A program made the translations under genes and the position numbers. From assembly GCF_026212465.1 (NCBI RefSeq), contig NC_080048.1, positions 25,069,733 through 25,133,732 of the forward strand: a stretch of 64,000 nt of DNA. Reading direction: 5' to 3'. This DNA comes from Amaranthus tricolor. Lineage: Eukaryota; Streptophyta; Magnoliopsida; Caryophyllales; Amaranthaceae. The notes under the pieces are model-generated. The model was not told where the DNA came from. It saw nothing but the letters and a program-made list of their open reading frames with translations, and searched no databases. Below are positions 27,601 to 39,200 of this stretch, one piece after another (the stretch's first letter is position 1; the number at the start of each line of letters is the position of its first letter).

Positions 27601-28490
27601 GTTATTTGTTCAATGCTTGTGGTCGGCTAGTTGGGGAGGTGAAAGTGATTAATTTGAACCATAAGAGCAAGATGCAAATACATCGTTATGTGCTAACACA
27701 ATTTCAAAAGTTACTTCAACCATTTGAAAGGTAAGTGCTTAACTTAGGTATCATATTATTGAACCCATTTGAACTATTTTGAATTATTATATAACCTATA
27801 TTACTTTTATTTAATCGCAAAGAATTCCTATCTCAGAAGCAAAAGGAAAATCATAAAATTATTGTTACTAATGATTTGGTGATTAAATGGAATTTGGAGG
27901 AATTTCTAGATAGGTTAAAGTTCCAGGTTACCGATTAACAAATTTTATCAACTAAATGTAAATTATACTTTTTATTGATTCATCCACTTAAACAATATAT
28001 TTTACGTTGGTACCAAATATCGATGAGACCGATCTCAAAGGAAGATTGTTGATAGCATTGGCTTGTGGTCCAAGTCCATATGTTAAAAGAATGAACGGTC
28101 GTAAGATCAATGTTTTCAAGTTCAAGACACTTGCTAGTGAAAGAAATCGTAAAACTCAAAATAGTGGTGTCATGGTGGAAGCCAATGGAAATAAGTACTA
28201 TGAAAGATTAACAAATATACTTGAAGTTAACTACCTTTGATCCTATAAAGTCGTGGTTTATCGTTGTGATTGGGTAGAAATATTAACTAGGATAGAATAT
28301 GTGGTTTTAGAACTCGAGTGAGCTTTTCAAAGTTGATTCACACGGGCCGATTTCTAACGAATAAGCCGTTTATTATTTCTAGTCGAGCAACTTAAGTTTT
28401 TTATGTGAAGAATAAATCAAAAAGCAGTTGGAATTATGTAGTTGAAACTAAGCCTAGGGACTTGTTTGAAGTTTGATGTAATCAACTATT
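24692..28490 (+). pseudogene. TNP2-type transposase relic of CACTA-2
   Basis: Pieces occur in the usual order and in changing frames: transposase-associated domain (24,692-24,960, with CSCCKC and WIFHGP), TNP2 start (about 25,205-25,330, SFSKLSFILHLFHLKCL), TNP2 core (25,353-25,832, GLGYEKIHVCPNDCTFYW, WPIILIPYNLPLWLCMKPSS; then WTINDFPAYAMLSSWST to 26,030). After the MITE come GHRKWLPRDHPFR (from about 26,570), DUF4218 (about 26,760-27,740, LDFMHIEKNVCDN, HYRWMYPIER, RNRAQPEGSIAEGY) and DUF4216 (28,007-28,470, RKTQNSGVMVEANG). Many stops and shifts make it non-functional. Confidence 0.88.
26031..26495. mobile_element. Tourist/Harbinger-like MITE inside CACTA-2, TSD TAA
   Basis: A 465-bp noncoding insertion interrupts the TNP2 motif WSTKGYNAC. 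It is flanked by TAA at 26,028-26,030 and 26,496-26,498, and taking it out with one TAA closes the motif in frame. The ends are weakly inverted (CGACCCTTTTGGTACATGG against CGGCAATTCTTTTGTTTGG and then TGTGCATG). Inside are many GGTAATG/ATTACC words on both strands. The 3-bp TAA target points to PIF/Harbinger mobilisation. Confidence 0.8.
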
Positions 28491-28679
28491 CATGTGTTTT
28501 TTTAGATATGATAATCTATTTGATGTGGATCTAGGGGGCAATGTTCATTGGAAAGAGAATATTGATGTGGATTCAGATGAGGTTGTCTAAGTAGAAGGTA
28601 TACATACTTGAATGATCATAATATGCATATTTGATACAAATTGTGTCTTTATTATTAATTATTTTTTGATTGACCAGAG

Positions 28680-30200
28680 ATAAAAGAGAATGAGCCTCCA
28701 AATTTAGGAATAATGGAGGGGACTTTAGTTGCTAAGCATGTTTGGTGCTTACCATCAGGAAGAAGGATCATTGTTCATTTTAATGAATATGATCAACCAA
28801 TTAGAAGGGAGGGACTTGTACTTGTTCGTTTTCTGTCTGAATTGTCAAAGATGGAATCTTTTGTCCACTTGGAGCAAAAAATTGGAAGCGTGTTGATGTT
28901 CATTACAAGCAAAGGATCATTAAAAAGATTTGGGTATGCATTACATATTCATTTATTATTATAAGTTGATATGAATATTCTCACCATATGCTTATTTAAC
29001 AAATGAGATTGTCACCATATATATAGGATAAATTTGTGTTACCTGATAAGAAAGAGATTCGTCAAATGTTATCATCACATATAAATATGAAGTGGAAGCA
29101 TTATAAGTGAGAGCTTCAATGGGATATTATTAGCCTAATATGACAAAGGAGAAGATTATTGAGAATGTGCCTAAAAATGTGAAAAAAACAGTGGATTAGC
29201 TTGGTTTTTTATTGGGCCTCAAAAAAGTTCAAGGTATTTGTACATAGTGTATTATAATAAATCTAACATATATTTAAGTTTTATATTTACCAAGTTAGAA
29301 ACTAATAATTTAAAATTGAAAGAAATTATCAACATTGATAAAAAGAGCTCGAGAAATGCATAATCATGTACATACTACAGGGTCAAAAAGTTATGCTCAA
29401 TGGAAAATTAAATTTGTAAGTATGACTACTATTATTGTTAATGCTTATAATGAGACAATTGCATTTGCTTGTTTTTGATATTACTAGATTACTTAAAACT
29501 TATTTAGTCATAAGTTTATTTCTTATATTTGTCATAAGTTTATTTCTTTGTGATAATTCGTTGCTTTTATATAGGTTAAGTTGAATCAAAGAGAACCTAG
29601 TGGGTTAGAAATGTGGAAACGTACACACGCAACAAAGAGTGGTGGTTATGTAGAGGATACATGCACTCAAGAATTTATGGTTTATTAGAGTATCGAATTG
29701 GAAACATTTATAATTTTAATATATGTAATTGTATATTTCATTTATACTTTTGCATTGTTATAGGATATTGTTGATTGTAGGGTTGATGAACGTTTACGTG
29801 ATTCTAAACAACCTCATGAGGTGATTGAGATAGAATTTTTTAATGAGATGATGTATCAAGAAGAAAAACCTAATCAACGTGTTGTTGGTTATAGTCATGG
29901 GGTTACTAGAACTCATGAGTTTGGTATTGAAGCTCAATTACGAAAGAGCAAAATGGCTGATTGTAGTGGTACTTCAAGTGATGTAATGAGGCTTAAATCC
30001 TATCTATTGTCTGTTGAGAGAAAAAATAATGAGGTTATTTCCTAACTACAAAAAAGAAATGATGAAATTACTTCCCAACTTTTGAAAAAAAAATGAAGTT
30101 GAAGAAATAAGAGCTCAAAAGGAAAAAATTCTCACTCAACTTGATCGTCTATCTTCAATCTTAAATCAGTTACAACAAAATCAAAGGACAAGTAAGAATC
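28680..30200 (+). pseudogene. Second ORF (Transposase_24-like) relic of CACTA-2
   Basis: Pieces typical of the second ORF of plant CACTA elements: VWCLPSGRRIIVHFNEYDQPI (28,740-28,800), KFVLPDKKEIRQMLSSHINMKWK (near 29,030-29,100), SGLEMWKRTHATKSGGYV (near 29,600-29,650), VVGYSHGVTRTHEFGIEAQLR (about 29,880-29,945), then a coiled-coil-like tail of Glu, Lys and Ser. Stops and lost introns break it. The product would be a DNA-binding accessory of the transposase, by family knowledge. Confidence 0.75.
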
Positions 30201-30829
30201 ATTATTATTTTTATCGTCCATCGAATCTTGTTTATATTACTAGTTTTTTCATGTTTGGATGAAGTAGATATGACAATGACTTATAAAAAGTTTTATATAT
30301 TCATGGGGCGTTTGGTAAGGTAATCCCATATTTGAAAATAATTGTTGGCCTTGAATCACAAATGGGGCGTATGCATTTTTGCTAAAATTGTGCATTTTGT
30401 TTGATTTGTTGCGGGTTCTTGTGGATGTTCATATTATGACCAAGAAATCATCTTTTGTGAAGGTCTTAACACTAATGTGGAAATTACAGCATAGTGAAAA
30501 CAATTCTGAAGGCCTTTAACTTTTGACAAACTTTTAGCTTTATAGAATTTGCTCTCTTTAACATCGACAAATGTATGTGTGTATGTGAATATTGAAATTA
30601 GCCATTTGAGTTGGTTGGACTTTTTGACCAAGCTATAAAAACTTAAGGTGAAAGTTACATCGACGAATGTATGTGCGCATGTGAATATCGAATTCTAATA
30701 CTTTTTGGGATATGATTCATTTGGTATGATATTTGTTGGTGATTAGGAATGTTTGATGAACTTTATACAGTATAGAAAAGGCTAATACATATTGGGGTGA
30801 TCATAAGTTGTCAAAAATAAATACATTTT

Positions 30830-31220
30830 CAACGCATGTAAATGTCTAAAACATAAATCTAGATATCAAGGGTTTATTTTCTTTTAGACATATAAAAGAG
30901 TCCAAAATATTAAGCATTTTCCACACGATAAAGCGTCTAAAACTTTTTGATGTGTCCACTCTTATTTGTGTCTAAAATGTTTTCTTTTCCACGCTTTAAA
31001 GCGTCTAAAATCATAAAATTGGAGTGTAGTTTTGGGTGCGAATTTTTTTTCCCACAGCAAAAGGCGTCGGAAATGTTATTTAGAATCCACGCAAATAACC
31101 GTCGAAAAAAAGCGTCTAAGATTCGTAACCCATGTTTTTTAGACGCTTTTTCAACCGTCGAAAATATATTTTATGACGCTTTAAAAACCATCATATTTCC
31201 GTCAGTGTTTTTTTGTAGGG
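30830..31220. repeat. Right subterminal repeats of CACTA-2
   Basis: CGTCTAAAA, AGACGCTTT and CGTCGAAAA words recur about ten times in both orientations up to the right terminus, as in other CACTA elements. Confidence 0.7.
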
Positions 31221-31944
31221 TATGTCAAATAATTTATTATTTTGTGGAAAATACTTTAAAATTGTAGGGATTTGTTTGATCTTTTTTAAAGATGATATAG
31301 ATGTTGAAGTGGATGACGAACTTCTTGTGCATGGTGGTATGGTCCGGTTTGAGGTTGTTGAGAAATTTGGCCTTGATGTCAAATGCTTGTGTACCGATTC
31401 TGGTTTATTGCTCCCTCATGCAAATCTTGCATTATAGAGTAAGGGAATACTGGTTCAACAGCGTAACAGTATGCTGCCTATGATCACATCTAAGGTTGGT
31501 GCCTCTTGACCTACATTATATCAATTGCCCATATCAAATTCTGTTTAAATTGTAATTTCCTTTGGTGTGACATCTTTTATTCTGATCTAAAATCTTTAAT
31601 GATTAGGATTAGCTGGATATTGATTTTGCCATTGCGGAAGGCGTAGACTTCATCGCATCATCTTTTGTACGCACAGCTAATACGATCAGTCATCTCAACA
31701 GGTAAAGACTATTGTTTTCTTGTTCAAGTTTGCCGAGTTTAGAGGATTTCTCCATTCTAATTTTAGTTAGGGAGTTGGGTTTCAAGTTGGAGTTGTATTA
31801 ATGTTCCTATTTTGTTGAAATGAAAATTCTAACTACTAACTCTACTATATCATATTCCTTTTTGTTATGTTCAAGGATGCAAATGGTCATGTAGGTTTGA
31901 TAATGTATTCTAAATTCTAATGCTTTTGCATGATAAATAATAGT

Positions 31945-32145
31945 ACTCGGGAACGGAGCTCTAGGATCGGCGTATAAGGCGTTAATGTCTAATGGTGTGT
32001 CTATCGCAGTCAAGAGGATTAGGGATATGAATTAGTTAGGGAACGAAGAGTTTTATGCTAATATTACAAGGATTGGGAAATTTCATCATAAGAATATCTT
32101 GACACCTCTAGCTTACCATTATCGAAAAGAGGAGAAGCTCGTAGT
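31945..32145 (+). pseudogene. Pollen receptor-like kinase domain fragment
   Basis: The translation has the start of an LRR receptor-like kinase domain: LGNGALGSAYKALMSNGVS (glycine-rich loop), IAVKRIRDMN (conserved Lys in VK), then [35 protein letters not shown]. The [16 protein letters not shown] block is like pollen receptor-like kinases (PRK family). A TAG replaces Gln after RDMN near 32,031. Nothing downstream of the KEEKL region is kadherent: the frame runs straight into plastid psaA sequence. It is a gene fragment with no start or catalytic loop. Confidence 0.8.
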
Positions 32146-32301
32146 GTCTTTGGCTCAACTTTATCCGAGTTTTTCCGAAGGAGCAACTCCATTTTTCACT
32201 TTGAATTGGTCAAAATATGCAGACTTTCTTACTTTTCGCGGAGGATTAGATCCAGTAACTGGGGGTCTATGGCTGACCGATATTGCACACCATCATTTAG
32301 C
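32146..32301 (+). pseudogene. psaA: Plastid psaA fragment in nuclear DNA (NUPT)
   Basis: About 155 bases encode [35 protein letters not shown] and [15 protein letters not shown], which is photosystem I PsaA sequence with almost no change. It starts right at the end of the receptor-kinase fragment and stops at the CATTTAGC of the histidine cluster, after which unrelated sequence follows to a TAA at 32,368. The near-intact sequence suggests a young transfer, or repeated insertion with filler DNA at a double-strand break. Confidence 0.88.
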
Positions 32302-33236
32302 GACTTTCGAAGTCAAGTGCAGTAGCAGTACCAAACCAAATATGATGAGTAGTGGGATCCTGAGCTAAACCTTGAAAATCTTAATGCCATAATGCCTTTC
32401 AAATCCTCCTAGCCATTATCCTAGTATGTTCAAAGGGCAACTTGTACATTTATTATTTCTACAAACCTTAATCATTATTTATAAATGAGAGGTTGACGAA
32501 ATTCATTACTTTGCAATTCAAAGGTAACAAATGATCACATTGCAAGCTATATATTAAGAAGATCCAAGAGTAGCTCATTTTTATATTAATTTGTGTGTAG
32601 GCTAGAAAATCTATACCATCAAAAAACAAGGTATGAAAATATAGTATAACCAAAGTAGCTCATTATTAAAATAAAAAGCCTCATACATAATCAATTTAGA
32701 GTAAACAAGAAATTTATTATACTTCCTGTAGTTTTTAATAGTTGCTACATTTCAGTTTTTAGCTTTATCATTTTAATCTTTAATATCTTTAATTTTAATA
32801 TGATAAAAAATTACAAAATATTAATATTAGGAAAATATGCATCAAGACAATCAATAAAATCTAACTTGACTATGTATTACATTATACATGTATAAATATG
32901 TGCCAAATAAGATCAGTTGATGAATAGTATTTGCTACAATAATTGTAGCAACTAATAAAATCCAAAGAAAGTATAACAAGATAACGTGCCCTTAATGAGT
33001 AAGCCATAACTTCTCTTGAATCTCTTAACACCATAATAATCGGTTACAATAACCATTTCCAAAATCCATTCCTGCATCCATAACAATAGTGCAGAAATTA
33101 ATAAAACTCACAAGGTTCAAGAATTAATCGTAAATGCACAACCCATCAAAGAGTAAGTGAAGATGGTGGCGTGCAAATAATCATGAAAAAAAAATTAATA
33201 AATTTAAAACAGTAAGTGGGATGTAATACACGTTAA
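32302..33236. other. Intergenic DNA and 3' flank of the cyclase gene
   Basis: AT-rich. No gene or repeat recognised. The part next to 33,237 must include the 3' UTR of the minus-strand cyclase gene. Confidence 0.45.
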
Positions 33237-36200
33237 TCATTTCATGAGAATGCATCTAATAGGTGAGCCTTCAGCACCAACCACCCGCGGAGGCAAGCAA
33301 TACACATTGTACATTCCTGCTGGGACATTATCTAGCTTTAGAGCTTCCACAAGTATAATTTCCTGCATCATTAAAAAAAGATCAGTGTATTTCCTACTTG
33401 GTGCTGAACCATGCAATTTTGATATCAAAATAGATAGACCATAAGCTCTTCGTATGGGATCAATATTGGACTTTGTATGGTGTGTTTCAGTTGGAGATGG
33501 TTATGTGAGCAAGCAAATGAACCTTGATTTGGGAGACAGGAAGATAATTAGACATCAGTTACAATAGGACCATCATTTTCAGATCAATCGTTATTAAGGA
33601 AATTACAAATAATGTTTCCAACCAAGTTATTGGGTATTAGGTAGAGGTGTTCATTTTGTAGTCGGGTCCAATCGGATTCGCTTACAAGATCGAATAAATG
33701 TCAGATCATCAGATGTATTAAAACCTCTAGTATTAGCCATTCAAGAAGTTTGGTAAGCTCCAATGCGATTCACATCTTCTACTCTCTTTGTTGATCTAAT
33801 TAACAAAACAATCTGAATAGTGAAATCCTCACTAGTTCTTGCCTTCTTTTCCCATGTTCTTAGACATGAGTTGCATTAAGCCTTCAACGGTCCTGCGGTC
33901 CAGGGATGAGGTATGGATGTGTAGATACAAGCCATCAAGCTCTCGCAAAGTGACACAATAAATTATTGCACCTCATTCTTGATAAGGAAAACTTACCAAA
34001 AACCACACACTAAGAAAATATGTTGAAGATTATCAGTCTTTTCGTACCGGATAGAACATTATTTGAAGACGTTTTTTGCATTAAAAAGTTGAAACGCTAT
34101 CCCATAATTCAATCATGCAGACAGACACGAAACGTATGCCACTTGAACCTCAACCACCTTAAGATGCGTCAGCAGGTTCCAAAGTAAATTTATACATAAT
34201 TCTGGATGTAAAGTTATACAACAATCTGGACAAACTTAAGGTAAAGTTGTTACCCTGCTTTTGAGGAAAACAAGATGAGAAGGCGCCAAATCATCAAATG
34301 CAGCAGCAGATAAATAGTCAATACCTGCAAGGTCGACAACGCCATTAGTTGTGGGTTCAGTATTTAATAGTCCACAACTCAATTTGCCAAAGTCAAAGGT
34401 CCGATAACCACCACAATCTAACTATTGCAGAAGCCTCAAGAAGCCCAATGATTAGCAAAGACAAATCTTACAAGGGGCTTGTTAGTTAATGAGACTTTTG
34501 GGATGGCTTAGAGACCTTTAGTAAGATTGTAGACTCTTTAATAATTGATTTCAATACCTGTAATTAGCTAGTAACTATTCCTTCTTATGGAATACGTAGC
34601 AAATAGAGAGTGTTATTTACTAAAAAGGTAAATATTTGATAATAAATAAGGAATAACAATCATGATTAAAGCCCGTTTAGGGCCCGTCAAAATCCCATTT
34701 TTAGCCCGCTCTGTATATAGTAAAAGTTGACCCTTAAAAAATCCGGCCCATTTAAGGCCGAACCAGTTTAAAGCCCGCCTAATAAAGGGTCGAGCCGGGG
34801 GCCCACACCACTAGTCACCATTATGAGTAGGCCACGTCCATACTCTTCATTTTATAACAACAAATACAATCTTTCTATTACTTTTATCACTTTTTCTTAC
34901 AAATTCTCTCTAGTCCCTACTTTCATCCAACAATTGGTATCAGAGACATAAGTTATGGGCATTAGTTTCGCATATCTTTATAGAAGACCCAAACACAAAA
35001 AACAAAATACATGGCTTAGCTTCTTCGTTTTCAACATTTCATACCTTTTACCAAAATATCATTCCTATTTTCAATGAAGAGAGAATTATGATTTTTAGAG
35101 TGTTAAAATGAAGACTATCTATAGCCAAAGATTTTTAGGAAGTAGTGGAAAGTGGTCTTGAGGCTGAAACCACATTTTCTCATGTTGTTGGTGTAACACT
35201 GTAAAAGGAAACTCAATCGAAGGAAGAGATAATCAAAGACCATAGTGATTTGTAGATCCTTCAAAATTGGTGCCGGATAACTTATTAGCATAGTCACTGC
35301 AAGTTAATCAAAAGAAGGGATTTCGGGAAATTGAGGATGAAGGCTAGTGATCAATGATTACTACAAAAGGGTCACAGATGTAGTCAATCAAATGAAGATA
35401 TATGGAGATGAGATTAAAGAAAATCTTGAGCATCATCGCTAAAGCATATGATAGTGCACCCGGTGTGCTAAAGAGCACAAAGGACTTATCAACTCCCACA
35501 TATTAGAGGTGGTAAACGTCATGAAGGCTCAAATAGAAAGAATAAATAGAAAAAAAAAGACGAGTCTAGAAAAAGCATTTTAAACTAGTCACAGAAACAA
35601 GAATGACAAGAAGGTCAAAGTCAAAAACGTTCTAAGTCCGATTACGCTAAAGGAGCAAATGTACCGAAAAGAAAGGCAAATTTTCTTGCAAATTAGTTTT
35701 CTTCATGTGGAATTTACGAGAAAACTTAACACCTAGAGAGTGATTGCAAATGGAAAGGCAAGCCTCAGGGTGATCATTGCAAGCCGGTTTGACCATGTGG
35801 AGAAAGACTGCAAAAGCAAGCAAAATCAAGCACAGGTGCAAGCACAAGGTTCAAAAGAAGTAGAACACTTGATCAGTGTGCATTACGTTGGCCAAGAATC
35901 AACTAATGAATAATTAATTGACTATGAATCCACTGCCACATGACTAGAGATTCCTTCGGCTTAGCTTAACTTGATACATCAATCAAAACTTTTTATCAAA
36001 TCGGGGAATAGCGTTAGATAAAGTGGCAAAGGCACAATTGCGATCGAGACTCAGAACAAAACATATAACAGAAGTCTTGTATGTACTGGAATTGAGCAAG
36101 AATTTGATCAATGTACCGCAATTAATGAGAAATTGGTAAATCATACATTGCTAAGGTAGCACTTGTAGTAATTTGGTTACTTTGCGAAAAGAAATAGCAA

Positions 36201-39200
36201 GTATTCTTATGAAAGATAAAAGTTTTATGTTGAATTGGATTTACTCATCCCATCATGCTCACAAAGCCGAAGCAAATCAAACATATTGGTTATGGCATAT
36301 AAGATTGTCTATTTCATGAAAGATCTACCAATCTTACATGATTTGTGATGTTTGTAGAGTATGTAAACTTGCAAGAACTTCCATTTTCAAAAGAGAAAGC
36401 TTAAAGAGCTAGCAAACCATTAGATAACACATTAATGTTTGTGGACCAATGAGAACTCTCTCACTCGATGGGAATACGTATTTATATTGTTTCTCGATGA
36501 TAATTCAAGAACGACTAGGGTCTATTTCATAAAAATATCAAAAGTCTTTAACATGTTCGACAAATGGAGGAAAATTGTGTACAACAAGGTTGTTAAAATC
36601 GTAATACAGGTAAAATCGCCAGCAAACTCGTGTAGAATGGGCATTTCGCACGACAATTCTTAAATATTATAAGCCATGCGATAGTTTTTGACCTATTTTA
36701 TATTTTCAAATTGGAAGAAACCCCACTTATTAAACATCTTTTTTCACCTTTTTTTTGTCGTTTCCTGCAATTCTTCTTAGCCACTTCTTTCTTCTACATA
36801 TCTACTCAAACTTTTAAGTCATTCATTACCAACCCCACTTGTTAAAGATTTCCCAATTTCTTCTGAGGAAGTCTCATATGCAACCGTCCTATATTTAGGA
36901 CATGGTAAATGGGTCAGCCCACTATGTGATCACTTTTAAGAATTATCTAATCACATTCATGAGACCACTTTTAACTCTTATATGATCACTTTTATAGCAT
37001 ATGTGATGACCTTTTACTATTGTAAGTCATTACTTTTAAAGCCTAGGTGATCATTTTTAAGGCATATGTGATCACTTTTAAGACCTATGTGATCACTTCT
37101 AAGGCTTATGTGATCATTTTTAATTTACATCGATCACTTTTAAAACTTATGTGGTTACTTTTAAAGCATATGTAATCAATTTTAAGGCTTATGTGATTAC
37201 TTTTAAGGCTTATGTGATCACTTTTAAGGCTTATGTGATCACTTTTAAGGCTTATGTCATATTTTTAATTTTCAAGTCCACCACCACCACCACCACCACA
37301 AAACACAATCTCCATAAGTATGTGATCACTTTTAAGACCTATGTGATTACTTTTAAGGCCTATATGATCACTTTTAAGACATGCGATTATTTTTTATTTT
37401 CAAGTCCACTAGCACTACCACAAAACATAATCTGCATAAGCTTTAAAAGTGATCTTATAAGCTTTAAAAGTAATCACATATGCTTTAAAAGTGATCACAT
37501 AAGCTTTAAAAGTGATCACGTAGTAAAATAAAAATGAGCACATAAGCCTTGCAAAGTGATCATATAGGCCTTAAAAGTGATCATATAGACCTTAAAAGTG
37601 ATCACATAAACCTTACAAAAAAGTGATCACATAAGCTTTAAAAATGGTCAGATATGAAATAGCATCCTAATTTTAGGACGGTCCCAAACATGAATTTGTG
37701 ATTTCTCCTTTCATTTATTTCTTCTTATAAAAGTGGCATTGCTTTTTCATTTTGATTTCTAAAATTTTTGTAATGTCTGGTTTAATTTTGATTTATCTAC
37801 TTTTCATCCTTATTTCTTTTTGTTTTATTTTGATTTTCATTCGAATTAAATGTTTCATGTTAATTTCTTATGGTTTTGATTTATGTCATTCATTGTTTCC
37901 TTTCAATGCTAAGTCTTCATCATTAATCATGTTTTGAGTTTTTTTTGTTACAATTTTGATTGTGTATCATTTTTGATTTTGATTTGAAATTCATCCTCTG
38001 AATTTTTTTTTTCATTTTAAGTTATATTATCTTGATGTTATCTTCTTTTCATCCTTATTTCTTTTTGTTTTATTTTGATTTTCATTCGAATTAAATGTTT
38101 CATTTTAATTTCTTATTGTTTTGAGTTATGTCATTCATTGTTTCCTTTCAACGCTAAGTTGTCATCATCAATCACGTTTTGAGTATTCTTGTTATGATTT
38201 TGATTGTGTATCATTTTGATTTTGATTCGAAATTCATCTACTGAATTTTTTTTTCAATTTAAGTTATATAATCTTGAGTTTATCAATATTAACATGTATA
38301 AGTCATATGTCTGATACATAATTGTTTTCGTAATGCACTTAAAGTTCCGAACTGCTACAAAAAAAAGTTTCTTGTTGGTGAAAATTAATTTGTGCACACT
38401 ACTTGTCTAGATTTGTGTCGACTCTAGGTCAATTTTGGTGTTTTTTTGTTAAATGATATTGAATTACGTGTAAGAATTAGATATTGTATGAATTATTGCA
38501 AAAAATTTGATAAAAATGAATCTAAGTGTTTTTATAACATTAAAATGTGTCAACAATAAATACAAATAGCTATTACATCTTAAACATGCAAAAAATTTGT
38601 ATAATTGATCGATTCAAAGTAAAATCCCGATTTTAACAATCTTGGTGAATAATCAGAGTTCTACCAAATTGAAGAAAATCAGAAGTGATAAGTAACATGA
38701 TAGAGTTTTCCAAAGAAAGTATCGCATAGTGATGGAGATGGCAATGTCAATGTTAGCAAAAAAAAAGGGCTTACAAAGAAATTCTGGTCAGAAGCTATTT
38801 TTACATCAATGTATTCACAAAATCAAGGCTTGACAAAAGCAATGAAAATATGACACCTTTTGAATTTTGGTCAGGCCATAAACCCTCAGTTAGGCATTTT
38901 GAAATACTTTGTTTCTTTGTTATTAGGTTATTCCATATCAGCGAGTTAGATGACAAGACAAAAAAAGAATCTTTTTCGGATACAATTGAATTTTTAGCCT
39001 TGAAAATGAGAAAATTGTAATAAGCGGAGATGTCACCGTTGATGAGGAATCATTGTGAAATTGAGACGAAAAATCAAAAGAAAAATATAAAAAATTGTTT
39101 TTCCTCCCATTGATGTGATGTATCAGCAAGAAACTAAGTCTGTTAGTATTCCAGTCAGATTTCCAGAATCAGAATAAGAAGATAACAATGTTACACATCG

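Larger units (their letters stand above)
23304..31220 (+). mobile_element. CACTA element 2, decayed, TSD TAT
   Basis: Starts CACTACAATAAAATATGG at 23,304 and ends TTTTTTTGTAGGG at 31,220. TAT duplications flank it (23,301-23,303 and 31,221-31,223). The right end reads CCCTACA instead of CACTACA on its own strand, a single change in the otherwise invariant terminus. The 7.9-kb interior has a TNP2/DUF4218/DUF4216 relic followed by a Transposase_24-like second ORF, both full of stops. The right subterminal zone is rich in CGTCTAAAA words. It differs in sequence from CACTA-1 and is older. Confidence 0.92.
23230..31701 (+). pseudogene. Plastid-type pyruvate kinase fragment, split by CACTA-2
   Basis: Three exon pieces match the B-domain region of plastid pyruvate kinase (alpha/PKP1-like). 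They are 23,230 to about 23,299 (GEVWTFSQPERTINVSYHGFTE), 31,292-31,494 ([43 protein letters not shown]) and 31,607-31,701 ([21 protein letters not shown]). Splice acceptors and donors are kept (TTTGTAG|, AAG|GTTGGT, GATTAG|, ACAG|GTAAAG), so it came from genomic DNA and not by retroposition. It is dead: two tryptophan positions read TAG (in ALxSKG near 31,436 and at DxLDIDF, 31,610), upstream and downstream exons are missing, and the CACTA element sits at the first donor site, which now reads GCTATGT. Confidence 0.88.
36585..38644. mobile_element. TIR element (~2.06 kb) nested in the Copia integrase
   Basis: CAAGGTTGTTAAAATCG on the left is matched by CGATTTTAACAATCTTG on the right, with one mismatch in 17, and the Copia integrase reading is interrupted exactly here. 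No clear target duplication is seen, and some integrase codons are missing at the joint, so a deletion may have come with the insertion. No transposase is encoded. I read it as a non-autonomous DNA transposon; the superfamily (Mutator or hAT) is undecided. Confidence 0.55.

Noticed and set aside
32099..32368. 89-codon ORF that seems to be a novel protein
   Set aside because: It is the end of a receptor-kinase fragment joined to plastid psaA. There is a stop upstream and no promoter or full domain.
37151..37531. 126-codon ORF with TFKAYVI repeats
   Set aside because: A 21-bp repeat keeps its frame open. The noncoding inverted layout explains it.
36883..37682. CRISPR-like array from the 21-bp spaced repeats
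   Set aside because: The units are contiguous without unique spacers and the DNA is a plant nuclear genome. It is a tandem repeat.
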